The position numbers and the translations under genes are program-made. From positions 1 to 64,000 of the forward strand of contig CANRAD010000007.1 in NCBI GenBank assembly GCA_947628505.1: a stretch of 64,000 nucleotides of DNA, in the 5' to 3' direction. The stretch comes from an uncultured Clostridia bacterium (GTDB lineage Bacteria; Bacillota; Clostridia; Christensenellales; Borkfalkiaceae). Numbering within the stretch: position 1 is the first letter of the stretch; each line of letters starts with the position of its first letter. The notes below the pieces were generated by a model, which worked only from the letters and a program-made list of their open reading frames with translations, was not told the DNA's origin and did no database searches. This document shows, piece by piece, positions 38,301 to 48,266 of the stretch.

Positions 38301-40941
38301 CGGAAGCGGCGTTCACTTCGCCCGCAACGGCCCCGTAAAGATCGAGCGCCGCGCCGATGAATTCGTCGAAGTTCGCCTTTTCAAGCGTCGCCCCGATGTT
38401 GTCGTATATTACAGCGACTTTCTCTCCGTCATAGGAAATAATCGCCCTGTGCTCGGTTCCTTCCAAATCGAAGGAGAGAGTTGCGCTTATATTCAGACCG
38501 TCCGCCCAGCTTACGGATATGTTTTCGATATTGAGTTTCAGAGAAACCTTACCGAACGTTATGCCGAGTTTGCCGGAGATATTTACGCCGCCCTCGTTGA
38601 CAGCCTCGATAATTTTCTTTGCGACGGGCAGAATGTCTTTCGCGCTGCCGTATTCCGCTTCGTCGAACGAGAAGGGAGCCGCGGCTTCGAGCGCAATATC
38701 TGCGCCGAGCGCCGAGAGGGTTATTCTGCCTCCCGGATATGCTCCCGAGCCCTCTTCTATCGTGGCGTTTATCATGCCCGGATCGAAATCTATTCCGAGC
38801 GCCGAAAGAATGTTCGTGCCGTTTATTCTGAGATTTACGCCGTCGGTAAGGGTTATGTTGCCCGCGAACGCGCCGTCCGCAAGCACGGTGTTCAATATGC
38901 CGCCGATATCGAGCCCTTCGAGGAGTTTCATTATCTCCGATCTTATGTCCTTATCTCCCGAGCCTATAAGCGAACTTATGAGTTCGTAAGCCTCGTTCAC
39001 GTCGGCTTTGAGTTTTATGGGCTCGCCGCCTTCCGAGGAGAGCGCGAGATAAAGCGCCTCGTCCGCATAGATGAGGGAGAGATTCTTTGCGGAAGTCTCG
39101 TCTCCCTTCAACACAAGCCTCAAATCGGCTTTAACGGCAAGATCTTTGAGATTTACAACGGCCGTGCCGTCTACATATATATCGGAATTTTTGTAGCTTA
39201 TGTCTATGCCCAGCGCCTCGGCGGATATGAGAGGCATTATGCGCGAACCTATTTCAAGGTCGACATACTCTGATTTTTCGATATCCGTGAGGGGCTCGGG
39301 CATTTCGTCCGTAAAGCAAAGTTCGGCTTCGAGCGAAGAACCGAGAAGATCGAGAGCCGTGGAAACGGTTCCGAGAGTTATCGTATCTCCGATATTGAAA
39401 GTAAATCCGAGAGGGATTTTAAATCCGAAGAGTTCTATTACGGAATCGAGCGACGCGCTCGCGCCGTCTTCGGCGACTTCGAATACGCCCCCGCCGAGCT
39501 GAGACAACAGTTCGTCGGTATCGAGCACCGACTTCTTATCCCCTTCCCCGTCTTCTGAAACCGCGGAGACGGACGAGAGTTCGCCAAGGTCTGCTTTTGC
39601 CTTTACGCCGTCGCCGTAAGATATATACAATATCTTCTTATCGTTCTCGGCGGTGAGATAAACGCCTATGTTGCCCAACTGAACGCGCACGTCGTCGGCG
39701 CCGAGATTGAGATATACAAGGCCTTTGAGAGGCTGACCGTCTATATTGACGTCGACAGCAAACCGCGCCTCGCCTTCGAGCACGCTCGAAAAAGCGTTGC
39801 TCAGACAGCTTGCGGCGGTAACGGAGACCTCTTCTTCCTCAACGGGCACAAACGAAGCCTCGTAGTCCTTGAAATAATCTTCGTAATAGCTGTTTTGCGC
39901 CGAAGCCTCGTCGTAGGAATAATAAGTTGTGCTCGAAGCGTTGCAGCCTGCGGGCACTCCCATTACGGCCGTGTAGGACTCGGAGTTATTGCTGCGGATA
40001 ATGCGCCAATTATCGTCGAAAGTATACGTTATGGACACGCGGTCGAAAGTGGGAAGCTCGGTAAGGCCGCCCGTAACCGCCATCTGATACTTATAGTAAT
40101 AAATCGCCGAGTTTTCTCCGGGATCGGTTGCCGGATTGAGCTTGAAAGTCTGGGAATACGTGCCGTTGCCGTTGTCCTTTACTTCCGAACAGCTCAAAAT
40201 GGTATTCTCGTTGATTATGTAAACGGAAAATTCGTTGGGAATACATCCGCGCTTTTTTCTGTATTCCTCTTTCGTCATGCCGGAAGGTTTGCCCGTGGAC
40301 CACTTCGTATCCATGCCGTTCCACGTTTCCTTGCCGCCCGCCGGATCGCGCCAGAGAACGACGTCGTCGTGCACGCAGAACTGCTTCGCGCTGTTTACCA
40401 TCGAACTCGTGGTTATGTCGGCGGAGACAAGCACGCCGTCATAATACTGCTTGTATGTAGCTATCTGCTGACTTATTATCGTGCTCACCGTGCCGTGCAT
40501 CTCGGACGACCAATAGGGCTGGTTCGAAAGCACGTAATTCATGTAGCCGATATTCTCCAAACCCGAATGATCGGTGGGTTTGGAGCCGTCGGTAGGCGTC
40601 TCGTAATAGGCGGTATAGTACTGCCCCGTCGCCTCGCCGAAATCCTTCTGTCTGAAAAAGCCGAGACCTACTATCGAAACGGCGACGATTACGACGGCTC
40701 CCAAAACCGTAGAAGCCTTTATAATGCGACGCTTGTGTTTGAGCGCAAGAGGTTTGCGCCTCGAAACATGCGTTACGCCCTCGCCGCTCTTTTTCGTCTT
40801 TTTATAATTGAGACCGGCGCGGCGGTTTTCATTCATTTTGAGTTTGCGCCTTTTGTGCTGTCTGAAACCGGCGCTTCTGACAACGTTGAGATCTTCTTCG
40901 ATCACAAGATCGTTGCCCTTGATTTTACGTTTCCTCTTCAT
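32380..40941 (-). CDS. Giant N-terminally anchored extracellular protein with beta-rich repeats and Listeria-Bacteroides repeats
   Basis: 2853 residues from ATG 40941 (MKRKRK), which has AAGGA about 12 bases upstream; a longer start at 40995 is possible. A very basic cytoplasmic N-terminus (1-74) leads to one membrane helix (about 75-95); the rest is outside. Residues about 370-1900 alternate long beta-strand pairs with short helices. Three units share (V/L)xWxDGL-x-(x)-A-x-(L/V)-x-(F/L) followed by ISYG/ISYD-x(3)-AV(I/V)YDN(I/V)G and a helix F(D)xFI(D/G)AAL. From about 2300, InlB-type Listeria-Bacteroides repeats appear (FEGWRIAGF, YDFVGWEVVGG, VRARYAPY, VRWTDNT). There is no C-terminal anchor and no sorting motif. 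The beta-helix pattern recalls LolA/LprG-like lipid-binding folds, but that is only a visual analogy. No companion gene follows, unlike the MBG loci. Confidence 0.88.
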   Translation of the reverse strand: MKRKRKIKGNDLVIEEDLNVVRSAGFRQHKRRKLKMNENRRAGLNYKKTKKSGEGVTHVSRRKPLALKHKRRIIKASTVLGAVVIVAVSIVGLGFFRQKDFGEATGQYYTAYYETPTDGSKPTDHSGLENIGYMNYVLSNQPYWSSEMHGTVSTIISQQIATYKQYYDGVLVSADITTSSMVNSAKQFCVHDDVVLWRDPAGGKETWNGMDTKWSTGKPSGMTKEEYRKKRGCIPNEFSVYIINENTILSCSEVKDNGNGTYSQTFKLNPATDPGENSAIYYYKYQMAVTGGLTELPTFDRVSITYTFDDNWRIIRSNNSESYTAVMGVPAGCNASSTTYYSYDEASAQNSYYEDYFKDYEASFVPVEEEEVSVTAASCLSNAFSSVLEGEARFAVDVNIDGQPLKGLVYLNLGADDVRVQLGNIGVYLTAENDKKILYISYGDGVKAKADLGELSSVSAVSEDGEGDKKSVLDTDELLSQLGGGVFEVAEDGASASLDSVIELFGFKIPLGFTFNIGDTITLGTVSTALDLLGSSLEAELCFTDEMPEPLTDIEKSEYVDLEIGSRIMPLISAEALGIDISYKNSDIYVDGTAVVNLKDLAVKADLRLVLKGDETSAKNLSLIYADEALYLALSSEGGEPIKLKADVNEAYELISSLIGSGDKDIRSEIMKLLEGLDIGGILNTVLADGAFAGNITLTDGVNLRINGTNILSALGIDFDPGMINATIEEGSGAYPGGRITLSALGADIALEAAAPFSFDEAEYGSAKDILPVAKKIIEAVNEGGVNISGKLGITFGKVSLKLNIENISVSWADGLNISATLSFDLEGTEHRAIISYDGEKVAVIYDNIGATLEKANFDEFIGAALDLYGAVAGEVNAASGTEKLPVIEKLEDIASLLGSAADKDIFSIINSLGISGDGNGRIRLSLGDLSLVLSLGVNDSIAELDATYTAGKISVALEDVTVGKYSAPEALPSDTEYFSAEELADLLEGAKDVVVSKGVTLSGGAVLDIKGKQLSVTVNELSVSWADGLGLFADISVDFGGKLHSVYISYGTDGVAVVYDNVGVKLAESDFDGFIDAALAVYNAVAAQLNENAAEEDKLPEIDSLSAETLKSLLPEDALNVADIVNGLSFAKSEAGNLGISYGALSAELVGGYEGKLLGAKIGYASDSLSVDAEIAIGAYASEGVLPSATGTYYLDGAKITPVLAGAARIINEKRVSLSGAVSFVYENFGASAAIDNLTLDWSDGISFALNARLNLGGGEHDVYASFKAGKLTFVYADVGLTLDFADGSDDITVLQNAVTELYNRIVGVVNTVMENDPLNEAADFSEILAKLGLGEKIALGASDIIGALTGVDKEASSDIFSLISGIALYKPEGEKSLIGVSLGTLDLQLFEGEKAVVGMGLNVNMITPAVTLALNNVLVNETFVECEVPATAESSELLTAKDISEALDFVAASAEMLAKHTFTISLNASLTTADAAYSSVGGVKYDITGLFEYKEGPSGYPIHIDAGTVNKDGKRENVNFYISPDMYAHLNLQLKSKLAGKDSVLVDAYVFDGNPAVKDGKTSTTDGSFGKDDGLDIYLSISRIADGDKDENGNVLKHEPLKIYAPVNEIMTVVAAGAAMLDVGSLQSDNYSEDLNSAIASVADIIDQLLVDRWLPYTKDQFASLGSSLIEQFVPGGLQSVLDKIVDAVTSAEEKVGAAPQLGEKGEHAAKGYIKSISLKDGLSLKLNGATVFGEGYDDLVFTLDKETYSPSENQTSSRLTGLSLANVRTGNNYEDKFDMSAAISYGEVSLPKDLSGYYNFGNVDTLLKALVNSATHEVKTSEIISGEPAAARKEYALNNVFYINGQINLNGVLHFALNYDVADLKITLNAISVTIDKDTNDIALNLRITYPKTKAIGLVTLINDDGVADITIKGGMIYMKRVSGGETIYRAMTSEAFSSDALNQIGFLLNLGSVITDEFAKTDQSKEEKVTLKQDYGAQLATYLKMFAFDDAANKWNIVLNGSGLLSDKTMSLGDISISFGADEEKVDGETRYVINSLDLNTSLRITLTGSIYIDLNVDGALYYGNPKNEWTNTPADGNVAATAADLYSTEPSVNFSKWLNGSDKETILANNDWETLTAPSGGKYLELAFNGNSSEASALKGNSGIGTINYYISTGIANSSYEYLTSVTVLYDKTTHRIYSELDKLYPDVKAQSDEISHYTLEWQEYDFSSFDGLANLYADFKPERYTVYIYSKYKLDGNYVEMLGKYRRTLSVEYGSSLDLRYDAIFEGWRIAGFSEYSEEAPIIYTPEQLKAMKMERDITLTIVWEQIPYTVKYVVDVDGEDITVLTLDGKHYGDEIELDAEKLNLGKEQEAMLACEGYDFVGWEVVGGGNTVRGNTVVRARYAPYSRKIILKSEHEVDGWNADGDYWYYETIYTNAEYGKENNHFVLPEGEVFDEKMMLNGYKDADGKIYHFIDHIDSKEDLVLTAVWQEFAFTVTFEYTVNGETKTIRKGFMEEGDLDLSTVPVPNKTGYDGIWGYKGGQPIREDIIHVTGDTEIVAIYTPKSYQIKIYSEIEVAGWKTENGKWYSEHSYTYDTSVNLETAFASLRVSGYDFAGIYDNDSTSLHANRVQTIVVRENASYYVRWTDNTIRLNLYSEYGFDGAETSTVTHKDYSSKIYKKSLTFNDTYSLASAGEGYVAPKLTSMSADFLGWWYKAADGSWKKADVDNLKAQFTYNCNDEPYELHALWAQVSFNGSSTNTAKFGRNEYTFTAEITVKLAGDKDLLNGVALSEATIGYSANNGIGASCSGTNKASFTDMQLKVTYSDTTIYNKVKTNYSVSASFDITYGGNVIASYGTDRLTANGDYKA

Positions 40942-40995
40942 TGAAAAGTTTATTCCTTCGGCCTCACGGTATCGCGCGTGCGCGCCCGTTGCCAT

Positions 40996-41363
40996 ATAAT
41001 ATATAATTTCAAAAATACAGTCCGAGTATAGTGCTTTTATGACAAAATGTCAAGTTTGTAATATAAAAATATGATAATCGATGGAAAAAATTACAAAAAT
41101 ACCGCAAAAATCGGCCTTTTTGGCCCTTAAAAGCGCAATTGAGTATTTTTTTACTTATTTAAATAAAAAATTTTGTAATATTTTTATATGACAAAGTCAT
41201 TCTCCGCGTGCAATGCGCGCTTGCCCGGAATTTGCGCGGGATAAATTTTCGGCGGCTTCTGGCAATCCGACGGTCGGCGCGGTTTGCTCGTTCGCATAGA
41301 ATAACCAACTTTATGCATAAATGTATTTTTATCTCTCCGACGTTGCAAACGGAAGCAAAAAGG
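40996..41363. other. AT-rich divergent intergenic region
   Basis: Holds the minus-strand promoter of the giant gene (listed) and, further right, the ilvB promoter. The middle (41060-41360) is AT-rich with no gene supported by a ribosome site. Confidence 0.6.
41025..41053 (-). promoter_or_regulatory. Promoter of the giant extracellular protein gene
   Basis: TTGACA (41053-41048), 17-bp spacer, TATACT (41030-41025) on the minus strand. Predicted transcript start near 41018, giving about 77 nt before ATG 40941. Confidence 0.75.
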
Positions 41364-41392
41364 TTGACAGACAAGCGATTTTTTATTAGAAT
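41364..41392 (+). promoter_or_regulatory. ilv-leu operon promoter
   Basis: TTGACA (41364-41369), 17-bp spacer, TAGAAT (41387-41392). The 72-nt leader is too short for a T-box but has an 8-bp hairpin (41435-41458) ending 2 bp before the AGGAG ribosome site, a possible control point. Confidence 0.75.
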
Positions 41393-41470
41393 GGAATGAA
41401 TAATATTTATGCGCCCGGACGCAGACTCAAAAGGCGTTCTCTGCGCTCAGAGAGAACGGAAGGAGTATTT

Positions 41471-43144
41471 ATGAAGATGAAAGGCGCCGACATACTTATC
41501 AACTGCCTTGCGGAGCAGGGCGTAGATACGATATTCGGCTATCCCGGCGGCACAGTGCTCGACATTTACGACGCACTTTACCGCAACGGAAAAATCAAAC
41601 ACGTTTTAACCGCTCACGAACAGGGAGCCGCGCACGCCGCGGACGGCTATGCAAGGGTTACGGGCAAAGTCGGCGTATGTTTCGCCACGTCCGGCCCCGG
41701 CGCAACCAATCTCGTTACGGGCATCGCGACGGCGTATATGGACAGCGTTCCGCTCGTGGCCATAACGGGCAACGTGGGAATCAATTTCCTCGGCAGAGAT
41801 TCGTTTCAGGAAATCGACATATGCGGAATAACCATTCCGATAACCAAGCACAACTTTATCGTCAAGGACGTTAAAGACCTTGCCGACACCGTGAGAAAGG
41901 CCTTTTACATAGCAAACAGCGGCAGAAAAGGTCCGGTGCTCGTGGATATATTGAAAAACGTGCAGGTGGCGGAATGTGAATATACGCCGCAAAAACCCGT
42001 CGTTTACTCTCCTCCCGCAGTTCCGGCGGACAGTCTTGCCGGGATTGCGAAAGTAATAAACGAATGTAAAAAGCCGCTCATTATAGCGGGCGGCGGAGTT
42101 ATCGCCGCGAACGCTTCGCCTTTAATGATGCAATTGGCGAGAAAGCTCGACTGTCCGGTGGCGTACACGCTCATGGGCAAGGGAAGTATTCCGGAGGACG
42201 ACAAACTCTGCCTCGGAATGATAGGCATGCACGGAACGCTCGCCGCGGCAAAATCGCTCATAAACTGCGATACGGTCATAGCGCTCGGTTCGAGATTTTC
42301 GGACAGAGTTGCGCTTAACCGCGACAAATTCGCCGAAAACAAGACGGTTATCCACATAGACGTCGACAATGCGGAAATCGACAAAAACGTTACCTCCACT
42401 CTTCACGTTATGGCAGACGTCTGCGAGGCGCTGAAAACGCTTATGCCCTTGACGGAAGACAAAAAGCGCACGGATTGGCAAGTGAAAGTGGCCGCATTCA
42501 AAAAGGAAAACGCCGCAAAAAAGAACTCGTCGATAAGGTCCTACGCAATAATCGAATGTGCTTCGAGGCTTGCGCCCGAAAACGCCACGCTCGTAACGGA
42601 CGTGGGACAGCATCAGATGTGGGCGGCGCAGATATACAAAGTAAACACGCCGAGAAAGTTCTGCTCTTCGGGCGGGCTCGGCACTATGGGCTACGGTATG
42701 GGCGCGGCGATAGGCGCGGCCAAGGGCAGCGGCGCTCCCTCCGTTCTCATAACAGGCGACGGTTGCTTCGGAATGAATATGAACGAACTCATGACCGCGG
42801 TAGCTCAGAAAACGCCCCTCGTCATTCTGCTCATGGACAACCGGGTGCTCGGAATGGTAAGGCAATGGCAGAAGATATTCTATTCGAGGCGGTTCTCGCA
42901 GACAAATCTCGGCGACAGGAAAATAGATTACGTCAAATACGCCGAATGCGTCGGCGCGAAAGGCGTTTATCTCGGCGAGAACGACGACATAGAGGAAAAA
43001 CTTTCCTACGCCTTCAAGACGGCGGTCGAAGAGAACGTGCCGGTGCTCGTTGATTGCATAATATCGCCCGACGAAAACGTTTTGCCGATGATAAAGCCCG
43101 GCGAGACATACGACAAACAGATAGAGCGCATGGAGGACAATTGA
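41471..43144 (+). CDS. ilvB: Acetolactate synthase large subunit
   Basis: 557 residues from ATG 41471, which has AGGAG at 41461; the frame runs further upstream but that region lies at or before the predicted transcript start. A thiamine diphosphate enzyme joining two pyruvates (or pyruvate and 2-oxobutyrate), first common step of valine, leucine and isoleucine synthesis. Catalytic Glu50 is in AHEQGAAHAADGYAR; the TPP/Mg motif GDGCFGMNMNEL is near residue 435; the FAD-binding middle domain is intact. First gene of a seven-gene operon with gaps or overlaps of a few bases. Confidence 0.96.
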   Translation: MKMKGADILINCLAEQGVDTIFGYPGGTVLDIYDALYRNGKIKHVLTAHEQGAAHAADGYARVTGKVGVCFATSGPGATNLVTGIATAYMDSVPLVAITGNVGINFLGRDSFQEIDICGITIPITKHNFIVKDVKDLADTVRKAFYIANSGRKGPVLVDILKNVQVAECEYTPQKPVVYSPPAVPADSLAGIAKVINECKKPLIIAGGGVIAANASPLMMQLARKLDCPVAYTLMGKGSIPEDDKLCLGMIGMHGTLAAAKSLINCDTVIALGSRFSDRVALNRDKFAENKTVIHIDVDNAEIDKNVTSTLHVMADVCEALKTLMPLTEDKKRTDWQVKVAAFKKENAAKKNSSIRSYAIIECASRLAPENATLVTDVGQHQMWAAQIYKVNTPRKFCSSGGLGTMGYGMGAAIGAAKGSGAPSVLITGDGCFGMNMNELMTAVAQKTPLVILLMDNRVLGMVRQWQKIFYSRRFSQTNLGDRKIDYVKYAECVGAKGVYLGENDDIEEKLSYAFKTAVEENVPVLVDCIISPDENVLPMIKPGETYDKQIERMEDN

Positions 43145-43145
43145 T

Positions 43146-43688
43146 ATGTCGGAGATAAAAAAATACACAATAGGCGCGCTGGTTTCCAACAAGAGCGGCG
43201 TTTTGACGAGAATTTCCGGGCTCTTCACGAGACGGGGCTACAATATCGACAGTTTATGCGTATGCGCAACCGAAGATCCCGACGTTTCGAGAATGACCAT
43301 TATACTCAACGGCGACGAATATCTCCTCTACCAGATGATAAAACAGATGGATAAGTTGGAGGACGTGATAAAAGTAGGCTGTGCAAACGAACTCGATTGC
43401 GTTTACAGAGATTTGCTGCTCGTAAAGGTGAAGGCTTCGCCGGAAAAGCGCAGTCAGATTATAGAAATCAACGAGATATATAAGGCAAAGACGGTCGACC
43501 TCTCTCCGGACACGATGATTCTCGAAATTACCGGAGATCCGGAAAAGCTCGACGCGTTCTTAAAGGTGATAGAGCCCTACGGCATACTTGAAATGCAGCG
43601 CACGGGCGTAACCGTATTAGCGCGCGGAGCGCATACGCTCAAAGACCGCGATTGCTACGGCGACCATATCCTCAAATCGCATACGTAA
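43146..43688 (+). CDS. ilvN: Acetolactate synthase small (regulatory) subunit
   Basis: 180 residues with an N-terminal ACT domain (about 5-80, [21 protein letters not shown]) and a C-terminal IlvN-type domain. It activates IlvB and carries the valine feedback site in the family. It starts 1 bp after the ilvB stop, so translation is coupled. Confidence 0.95.
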   Translation: MSEIKKYTIGALVSNKSGVLTRISGLFTRRGYNIDSLCVCATEDPDVSRMTIILNGDEYLLYQMIKQMDKLEDVIKVGCANELDCVYRDLLLVKVKASPEKRSQIIEINEIYKAKTVDLSPDTMILEITGDPEKLDAFLKVIEPYGILEMQRTGVTVLARGAHTLKDRDCYGDHILKSHT

Positions 43689-43725
43689 AACTCAACATAT
43701 GTTGCAAAACGACGAGGTTCGTAAA

Positions 43726-45387
43726 ATGAAAAATATATTTTCCGAAAGCCCGGACATGAGCTCTCAACGCTCTCTTTTGAGAGCGCTCGGCTGGTCCGAC
43801 AGTGAAATCTCAAAGCCGATAGTCGGCATAATATGCGCGCAGAGCGAAATAATTCCGGGACATATGCATCTCGACGCAATTGCCAAGGCCGCTTCCGAAG
43901 GCGTTATAGCGGCCGGCGGAAAGCCCGTTATAGTGCCTTCCATAGGCGTATGCGACGGCATAGCCATGGGGCACGGGGGAATGAAATACTCCCTCCCTTC
44001 GCGCGAAATCATAGCCGACGGCGCGGAAATCCTTCTGCGCGCGCACGCCATGCAGGCGGCAGTATTCATAGGCAACTGCGATAAGATAATCCCTGGCATG
44101 CTCATGGCGGCGGCAAGAGTAAATATTCCGTCGGTATTTGTCTCCGGCGGACCTATGCTCGCGGGAAGAGTGCGCAAAAAGAAAACCTCCCTTTCCACAA
44201 TGTTCGAACAGGTGGGCGCGTACAACGCCGGCAAAATAAGCCGCGAAGAACTTCAAAACTTCGAGTGCAACGCTTGCCCTACCTGCGGCTCTTGCTCCGG
44301 AATGTTTACCGCGAACAGCTTGAACTGCCTTTGCGAGGCTCTCGGAATGGCGCTTCCCGGCAACGGAACTCTGCCTATGGTCTATTCGCAGAGACTCGCG
44401 CTCGCAAAAAACGCCGGCGAAAGAGTTATGGATTTGCTTGCAAAGAACATACGGCCTCTCGACATAATGACGGCCGCGGCGTTCAGAAACGCGGAAACCG
44501 TGGATATGGCGATAGGCGCTTCCACCAACACCGTTTTACATCTTCTGGCAATCGCCAACGAAGCCGGAGTGAAAGACGTTTCAATCGATATTATGAACGA
44601 AATATCCGAAAAGACGCCTAATCTTTGCAGACTTGCGCCGGCGGGCGAACACTATATCGAGGAATTGCACGAGGCCGGCGGAATTTCCGCCGTAATGAAA
44701 GAGCTTTACGACGCGGGGCTTTTAGACGGCGAAGTTATGACTGTAAGCGGTAAACCCTTGAAGGAAGTCATAAAGAACGCTTTCAACGCCGATCCCGAAA
44801 TCATTCGTCCCATAGACAATCCCTACTCCGAACACGGCGGTCTGACCGTATTGAAGGGCAACCTCGCCACGGAAGGCGCCGTCGTCAAAAAATCGGCCGT
44901 CGCGCCCGAAATGCTCGTACATTGCGGACCGGCAAGGTGTTTCGACAGCGAGGAAGAGGCCATGCAAGCCATTTCTTCCGGTAAAATCGTAAAAGGCGAC
45001 GTCGTGGTCATAAGATATGAAGGACCGGTTGGCGGTCCCGGCATGCGCGAGATGCTCACCCCCACTTCCGCCATCGTGGGCGCAGGATTGGGTTCGGACG
45101 TCGCGCTGATAACCGACGGAAGATTTTCCGGGGCGACGAGAGGCGCCGCCATAGGGCACGTCTGCCCCGAAGCTGCGGCCGGCGGCGTTATAGGCGTAAT
45201 CCGCGACGGCGACATTATTGATATCGACATTCCCGCATGCAGGCTGAACGTAAGGCTCACTCCCGAAGAGATATCCCGAAGACTTAAAGACTTTACGCCG
45301 AAAGTAAAGGAAGCAAACGGATATCTCGGCCGTTACAGAATGAACGTAAGCTCCGCATCGCAAGGCGCGGTACTCAAAAAATATTAA
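43726..45387 (+). CDS. ilvD: Dihydroxy-acid dehydratase
   Basis: 553 residues from ATG 43726 (MKNIFSES), which has GAGG 9 bases upstream; an ATG at 43699 in frame has no ribosome site. An iron-sulphur dehydratase producing the 2-oxo acids of valine and isoleucine. The cluster cysteines are in [10 protein letters not shown] and [11 protein letters not shown]; the C-terminal GRFSGATRG motif is present. Note that ilvC, which makes its substrate, is not in this operon. Confidence 0.95.
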   Translation: MKNIFSESPDMSSQRSLLRALGWSDSEISKPIVGIICAQSEIIPGHMHLDAIAKAASEGVIAAGGKPVIVPSIGVCDGIAMGHGGMKYSLPSREIIADGAEILLRAHAMQAAVFIGNCDKIIPGMLMAAARVNIPSVFVSGGPMLAGRVRKKKTSLSTMFEQVGAYNAGKISREELQNFECNACPTCGSCSGMFTANSLNCLCEALGMALPGNGTLPMVYSQRLALAKNAGERVMDLLAKNIRPLDIMTAAAFRNAETVDMAIGASTNTVLHLLAIANEAGVKDVSIDIMNEISEKTPNLCRLAPAGEHYIEELHEAGGISAVMKELYDAGLLDGEVMTVSGKPLKEVIKNAFNADPEIIRPIDNPYSEHGGLTVLKGNLATEGAVVKKSAVAPEMLVHCGPARCFDSEEEAMQAISSGKIVKGDVVVIRYEGPVGGPGMREMLTPTSAIVGAGLGSDVALITDGRFSGATRGAAIGHVCPEAAAGGVIGVIRDGDIIDIDIPACRLNVRLTPEEISRRLKDFTPKVKEANGYLGRYRMNVSSASQGAVLKKY

Positions 45388-45439
45388 TATATATTGCTAT
45401 TTTTATCAAAATTCATAAAACACCTGAGGTGAACGACAT

Positions 45440-46705
45440 ATGGGCATGACAATGTCTGAAAAAATTCTCGCCGCACATGCAGGGCTCGAAAGCGTTAAGA
45501 GCGGACGTCTGATAAGCGCGAAAGTCGATCTGGCGCTTGCAAACGACATCACCGGCCCGGTGGCGATAAAGGAATTCGGAAAATCGGGGACGAAAACCGT
45601 TGCGGACGCTTCGAAAATTGCGCTCGTAATGGATCACTTCGCGCCCAATAAAGACATAAAAAGCGCGCAACAATGCAAAACGTGTCGCGATTTCGCCGCC
45701 GAACAGGGCATTGAAAACTTTTTCGACGTGGGCGCTATGGGTATAGAGCACGCCTTGCTTCCGGAGCGCGGGCTCGTGGGTGCGGGCGATCTCGTTATCG
45801 GCGCAGACAGCCATACGTGCACTTACGGCGCGCTGGGCGCCTTTTCCACGGGCGTGGGCTCCACCGATCTGGCCGCCGCAATGATAAGCGGCGAATGTTG
45901 GTTTAAAGTGCCCGCCGCAATAAAGATAGTTCTTCACGGCAAACCGACGCGGTACGTAACCGGCAAGGACGTAATTTTACATATCATAGGTCTTATAGGC
46001 GTGGACGGCGCACTTTACAAGTCAATGGAATTCGTCGGCGACGGAGTGAAAAATCTCGGCATAGACGACAGATTTACGATATGCAACATGGCAATCGAAG
46101 CGGGCGCAAAAAACGGGATTTTCCCCGTGGATGAAACGGCTTTGCAATATATGAAAGGACGGTTTGTCCGCGAACCGCGCATATATGCCGCCGACGATGA
46201 CGCGGAATACGAAAAAGTCATAGATATAGACCTATCGTCGTTAAAACCCACCGTATCCTTCCCCCACCTCCCCGAAAACGTCAGAACGTGCAACGAATGG
46301 GGCGACATAAAAATCGATCAGGTTATAATCGGCTCTTGCACGAACGGACGCATTTCGGATATGCGGGCGGCGGCCGAAATTTTAAAGGGCAGAAAGGTCG
46401 CCGAAAACGTGCGTTGCATAATAATTCCCGCAACCAATCGGGTGTATTTGCAGATGATACGCGAGGGAATAGCCGAAACGTTTATAGAGGCGGGCGCGGT
46501 CGTCTCCACTCCCACTTGCGGACCTTGTCTCGGCGGACATATGGGAATTCTCGCCGAAAACGAAAGAGCCGTCTCCACTACCAACCGCAATTTCGTCGGC
46601 AGAATGGGACATTCGTCTTCTGAAATTTATCTCGCTTCGCCGTATATAGCTGCGGCAAGCGCGATTGCCGGAAAACTTGCAAGCCCGGAGGATATCTTAA
46701 AATGA
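45440..46705 (+). CDS. leuC: 3-isopropylmalate dehydratase large subunit
   Basis: 421 residues, GAGGTGA before ATG 45440. An aconitase-family subunit with cluster cysteines in GSCTNGR and [10 protein letters not shown] and substrate residues in [15 protein letters not shown]. With LeuD it isomerises 2-isopropylmalate in leucine synthesis. The 420-residue size marks the short, archaeal/clostridial-type HacA/LeuC lineage rather than the roughly 465-residue enterobacterial form. It overlaps leuD by 4 bp. leuA is not in the window. Confidence 0.95.
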   Translation: MGMTMSEKILAAHAGLESVKSGRLISAKVDLALANDITGPVAIKEFGKSGTKTVADASKIALVMDHFAPNKDIKSAQQCKTCRDFAAEQGIENFFDVGAMGIEHALLPERGLVGAGDLVIGADSHTCTYGALGAFSTGVGSTDLAAAMISGECWFKVPAAIKIVLHGKPTRYVTGKDVILHIIGLIGVDGALYKSMEFVGDGVKNLGIDDRFTICNMAIEAGAKNGIFPVDETALQYMKGRFVREPRIYAADDDAEYEKVIDIDLSSLKPTVSFPHLPENVRTCNEWGDIKIDQVIIGSCTNGRISDMRAAAEILKGRKVAENVRCIIIPATNRVYLQMIREGIAETFIEAGAVVSTPTCGPCLGGHMGILAENERAVSTTNRNFVGRMGHSSSEIYLASPYIAAASAIAGKLASPEDILK

Positions 46706-47196
46706 AAATCAGCGGAAACGTATTCAAATACGGCGACAACGTAGACACGGACGTAATAATACCCGCCCGTTATCTCAACACGGTATCGGAAAAAGAACTC
46801 GCAAGCCATTGCATGGAGGACATAGACGCGAATTTCGTAAAAGAAGTAAAGCCGGGCGACATAATTGTCGCGGGAGAGAACTTCGGCTGCGGCTCTTCGC
46901 GCGAGCATGCTCCGCTGGCGATAAAGGCAAGCGGCGTTTCATTGGTAATAGCCGAGTCGTTCGCAAGGATATTCTATCGGAATTCCATCAACATCGGGCT
47001 TTCGATACTCGAATGTCCCGCCGCCGCCAAAGCCGTCAAGGCCGGAGACAAACTTATCTGCGACCTCGACAGCGGCGTCATATGCGACGTTTCAACGGGC
47101 GAAAAGTTTCAGTCGGAACCGTTTCCGCCGTTCATAAGCGAAATAATAGCGGACGGCGGGCTCATTCCCCACTTATCCAAAAAAGGTGAATTATGA
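46702..47196 (+). CDS. leuD: 3-isopropylmalate dehydratase small subunit
   Basis: 164 residues, the swivelling domain of the isomerase, with [13 protein letters not shown] at the N-terminus and [17 protein letters not shown] for substrate binding. ATGA overlaps link it to leuC and leuB. Confidence 0.95.
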   Translation: MKISGNVFKYGDNVDTDVIIPARYLNTVSEKELASHCMEDIDANFVKEVKPGDIIVAGENFGCGSSREHAPLAIKASGVSLVIAESFARIFYRNSINIGLSILECPAAAKAVKAGDKLICDLDSGVICDVSTGEKFQSEPFPPFISEIIADGGLIPHLSKKGEL

Positions 47197-48266
47197 AATT
47201 CGATATAGCTGTGCTCGACGGCGACGGCATAGGTCCCGAAATATGCGCCGCGGCAATAGACGTATTAAATAAAATAGGTCAAAAATATCAACATATATTT
47301 AATTTTAAGCATTACGATATAGGCGGCGCGGCAATTGACAAGTTCGGAGAACCCCTTCCCGAGAGCACAGTGAAAGGCTGTCTTGAAAGCGACAGCGTGC
47401 TTTTGGGCGCCGTCGGCGGATACAAGTGGGATAATCTCCCGGGCGATAAGCGCCCCGAAAAAGGCTTGCTCGGAATACGCAAGGCTATGGGGCTATATTC
47501 GAATATCCGCCCCGCCAAACTCTGGAAAAGTCTCGCGGGGGCTTCCCCTCTTAAACCGAAACTCGTCGAAAACGGCGTCGACATAATAATTGTGCGCGAA
47601 CTGACGGGAGGAATTTACTTCGGCAAGAGGGAGCACGGAACGAAAGACGGCGAAGAATACGCCGAGGACACCGAGACTTATTCCGTAAAGGAAATAGAGC
47701 GCATTGCCGCAATAGCCTTGGAGCTCGCTTCCAAGCGTTCGAAAAGGCTCGTATCCGTCGATAAAGCCAACGTGCTCGAAACATCGAGGTTGTGGCGCAG
47801 AACGGTGCACGCATACGCCGCGGAGAATTATCCCGACATAACGGTTGAGGACGTGCTCGTCGATAATATGGCGATGCAGTTGGTGAAGAATCCCGCGCAG
47901 TTCGACGTTGTGGTTACTTCGAATATGTTCGGAGACATTCTCTCCGACGAGGCGGCGCAGATAACCGGTTCGATAGGCATGCTTGCCTCCTCCTCTCTCG
48001 GAGACGGGAAAAGAGGCCTTTACGAGCCCATTCACGGCTCGGCGCCCGATATCGCCGGCAAAGACATATGCAACCCCCTTGCGACGGTGCTCGCCGCTTC
48101 AATGATGCTGAGAGACAGCTTCGGGCTTACAGACGAATCGAAAGAAATCGAAAACGCCGTGCAGAAGATGCTCGACAAAGGTTATCGCACGGCAGATATA
48201 TACGAAGAAGGCGCAATAAAAGTAGGTTGCAGAAAAGCGGCCGAACTCATATGCGGTGAAATATGA
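47193..48266 (+). CDS. leuB: 3-isopropylmalate dehydrogenase
   Basis: 357 residues. An NAD-dependent oxidative decarboxylase giving 2-oxoisocaproate. The opening [10 protein letters not shown] and the [21 protein letters not shown] and [13 protein letters not shown] motifs are intact. It overlaps leuD and the following gene by 4 bp each. Confidence 0.96.
   Translation: MKFDIAVLDGDGIGPEICAAAIDVLNKIGQKYQHIFNFKHYDIGGAAIDKFGEPLPESTVKGCLESDSVLLGAVGGYKWDNLPGDKRPEKGLLGIRKAMGLYSNIRPAKLWKSLAGASPLKPKLVENGVDIIIVRELTGGIYFGKREHGTKDGEEYAEDTETYSVKEIERIAAIALELASKRSKRLVSVDKANVLETSRLWRRTVHAYAAENYPDITVEDVLVDNMAMQLVKNPAQFDVVVTSNMFGDILSDEAAQITGSIGMLASSSLGDGKRGLYEPIHGSAPDIAGKDICNPLATVLAASMMLRDSFGLTDESKEIENAVQKMLDKGYRTADIYEEGAIKVGCRKAAELICGEI

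Noticed and set aside
37807..39273. 488-codon open frame opposite the giant extracellular gene
   Set aside because: Antisense of a repeat-rich gene with regular codon use; no ribosome site or family features.
41393..41470. T-box or leader-peptide attenuator before ilvB
   Set aside because: The leader is only about 72 nt, has no T-box consensus bases and no separate leader peptide rich in Leu/Val/Ile codons.
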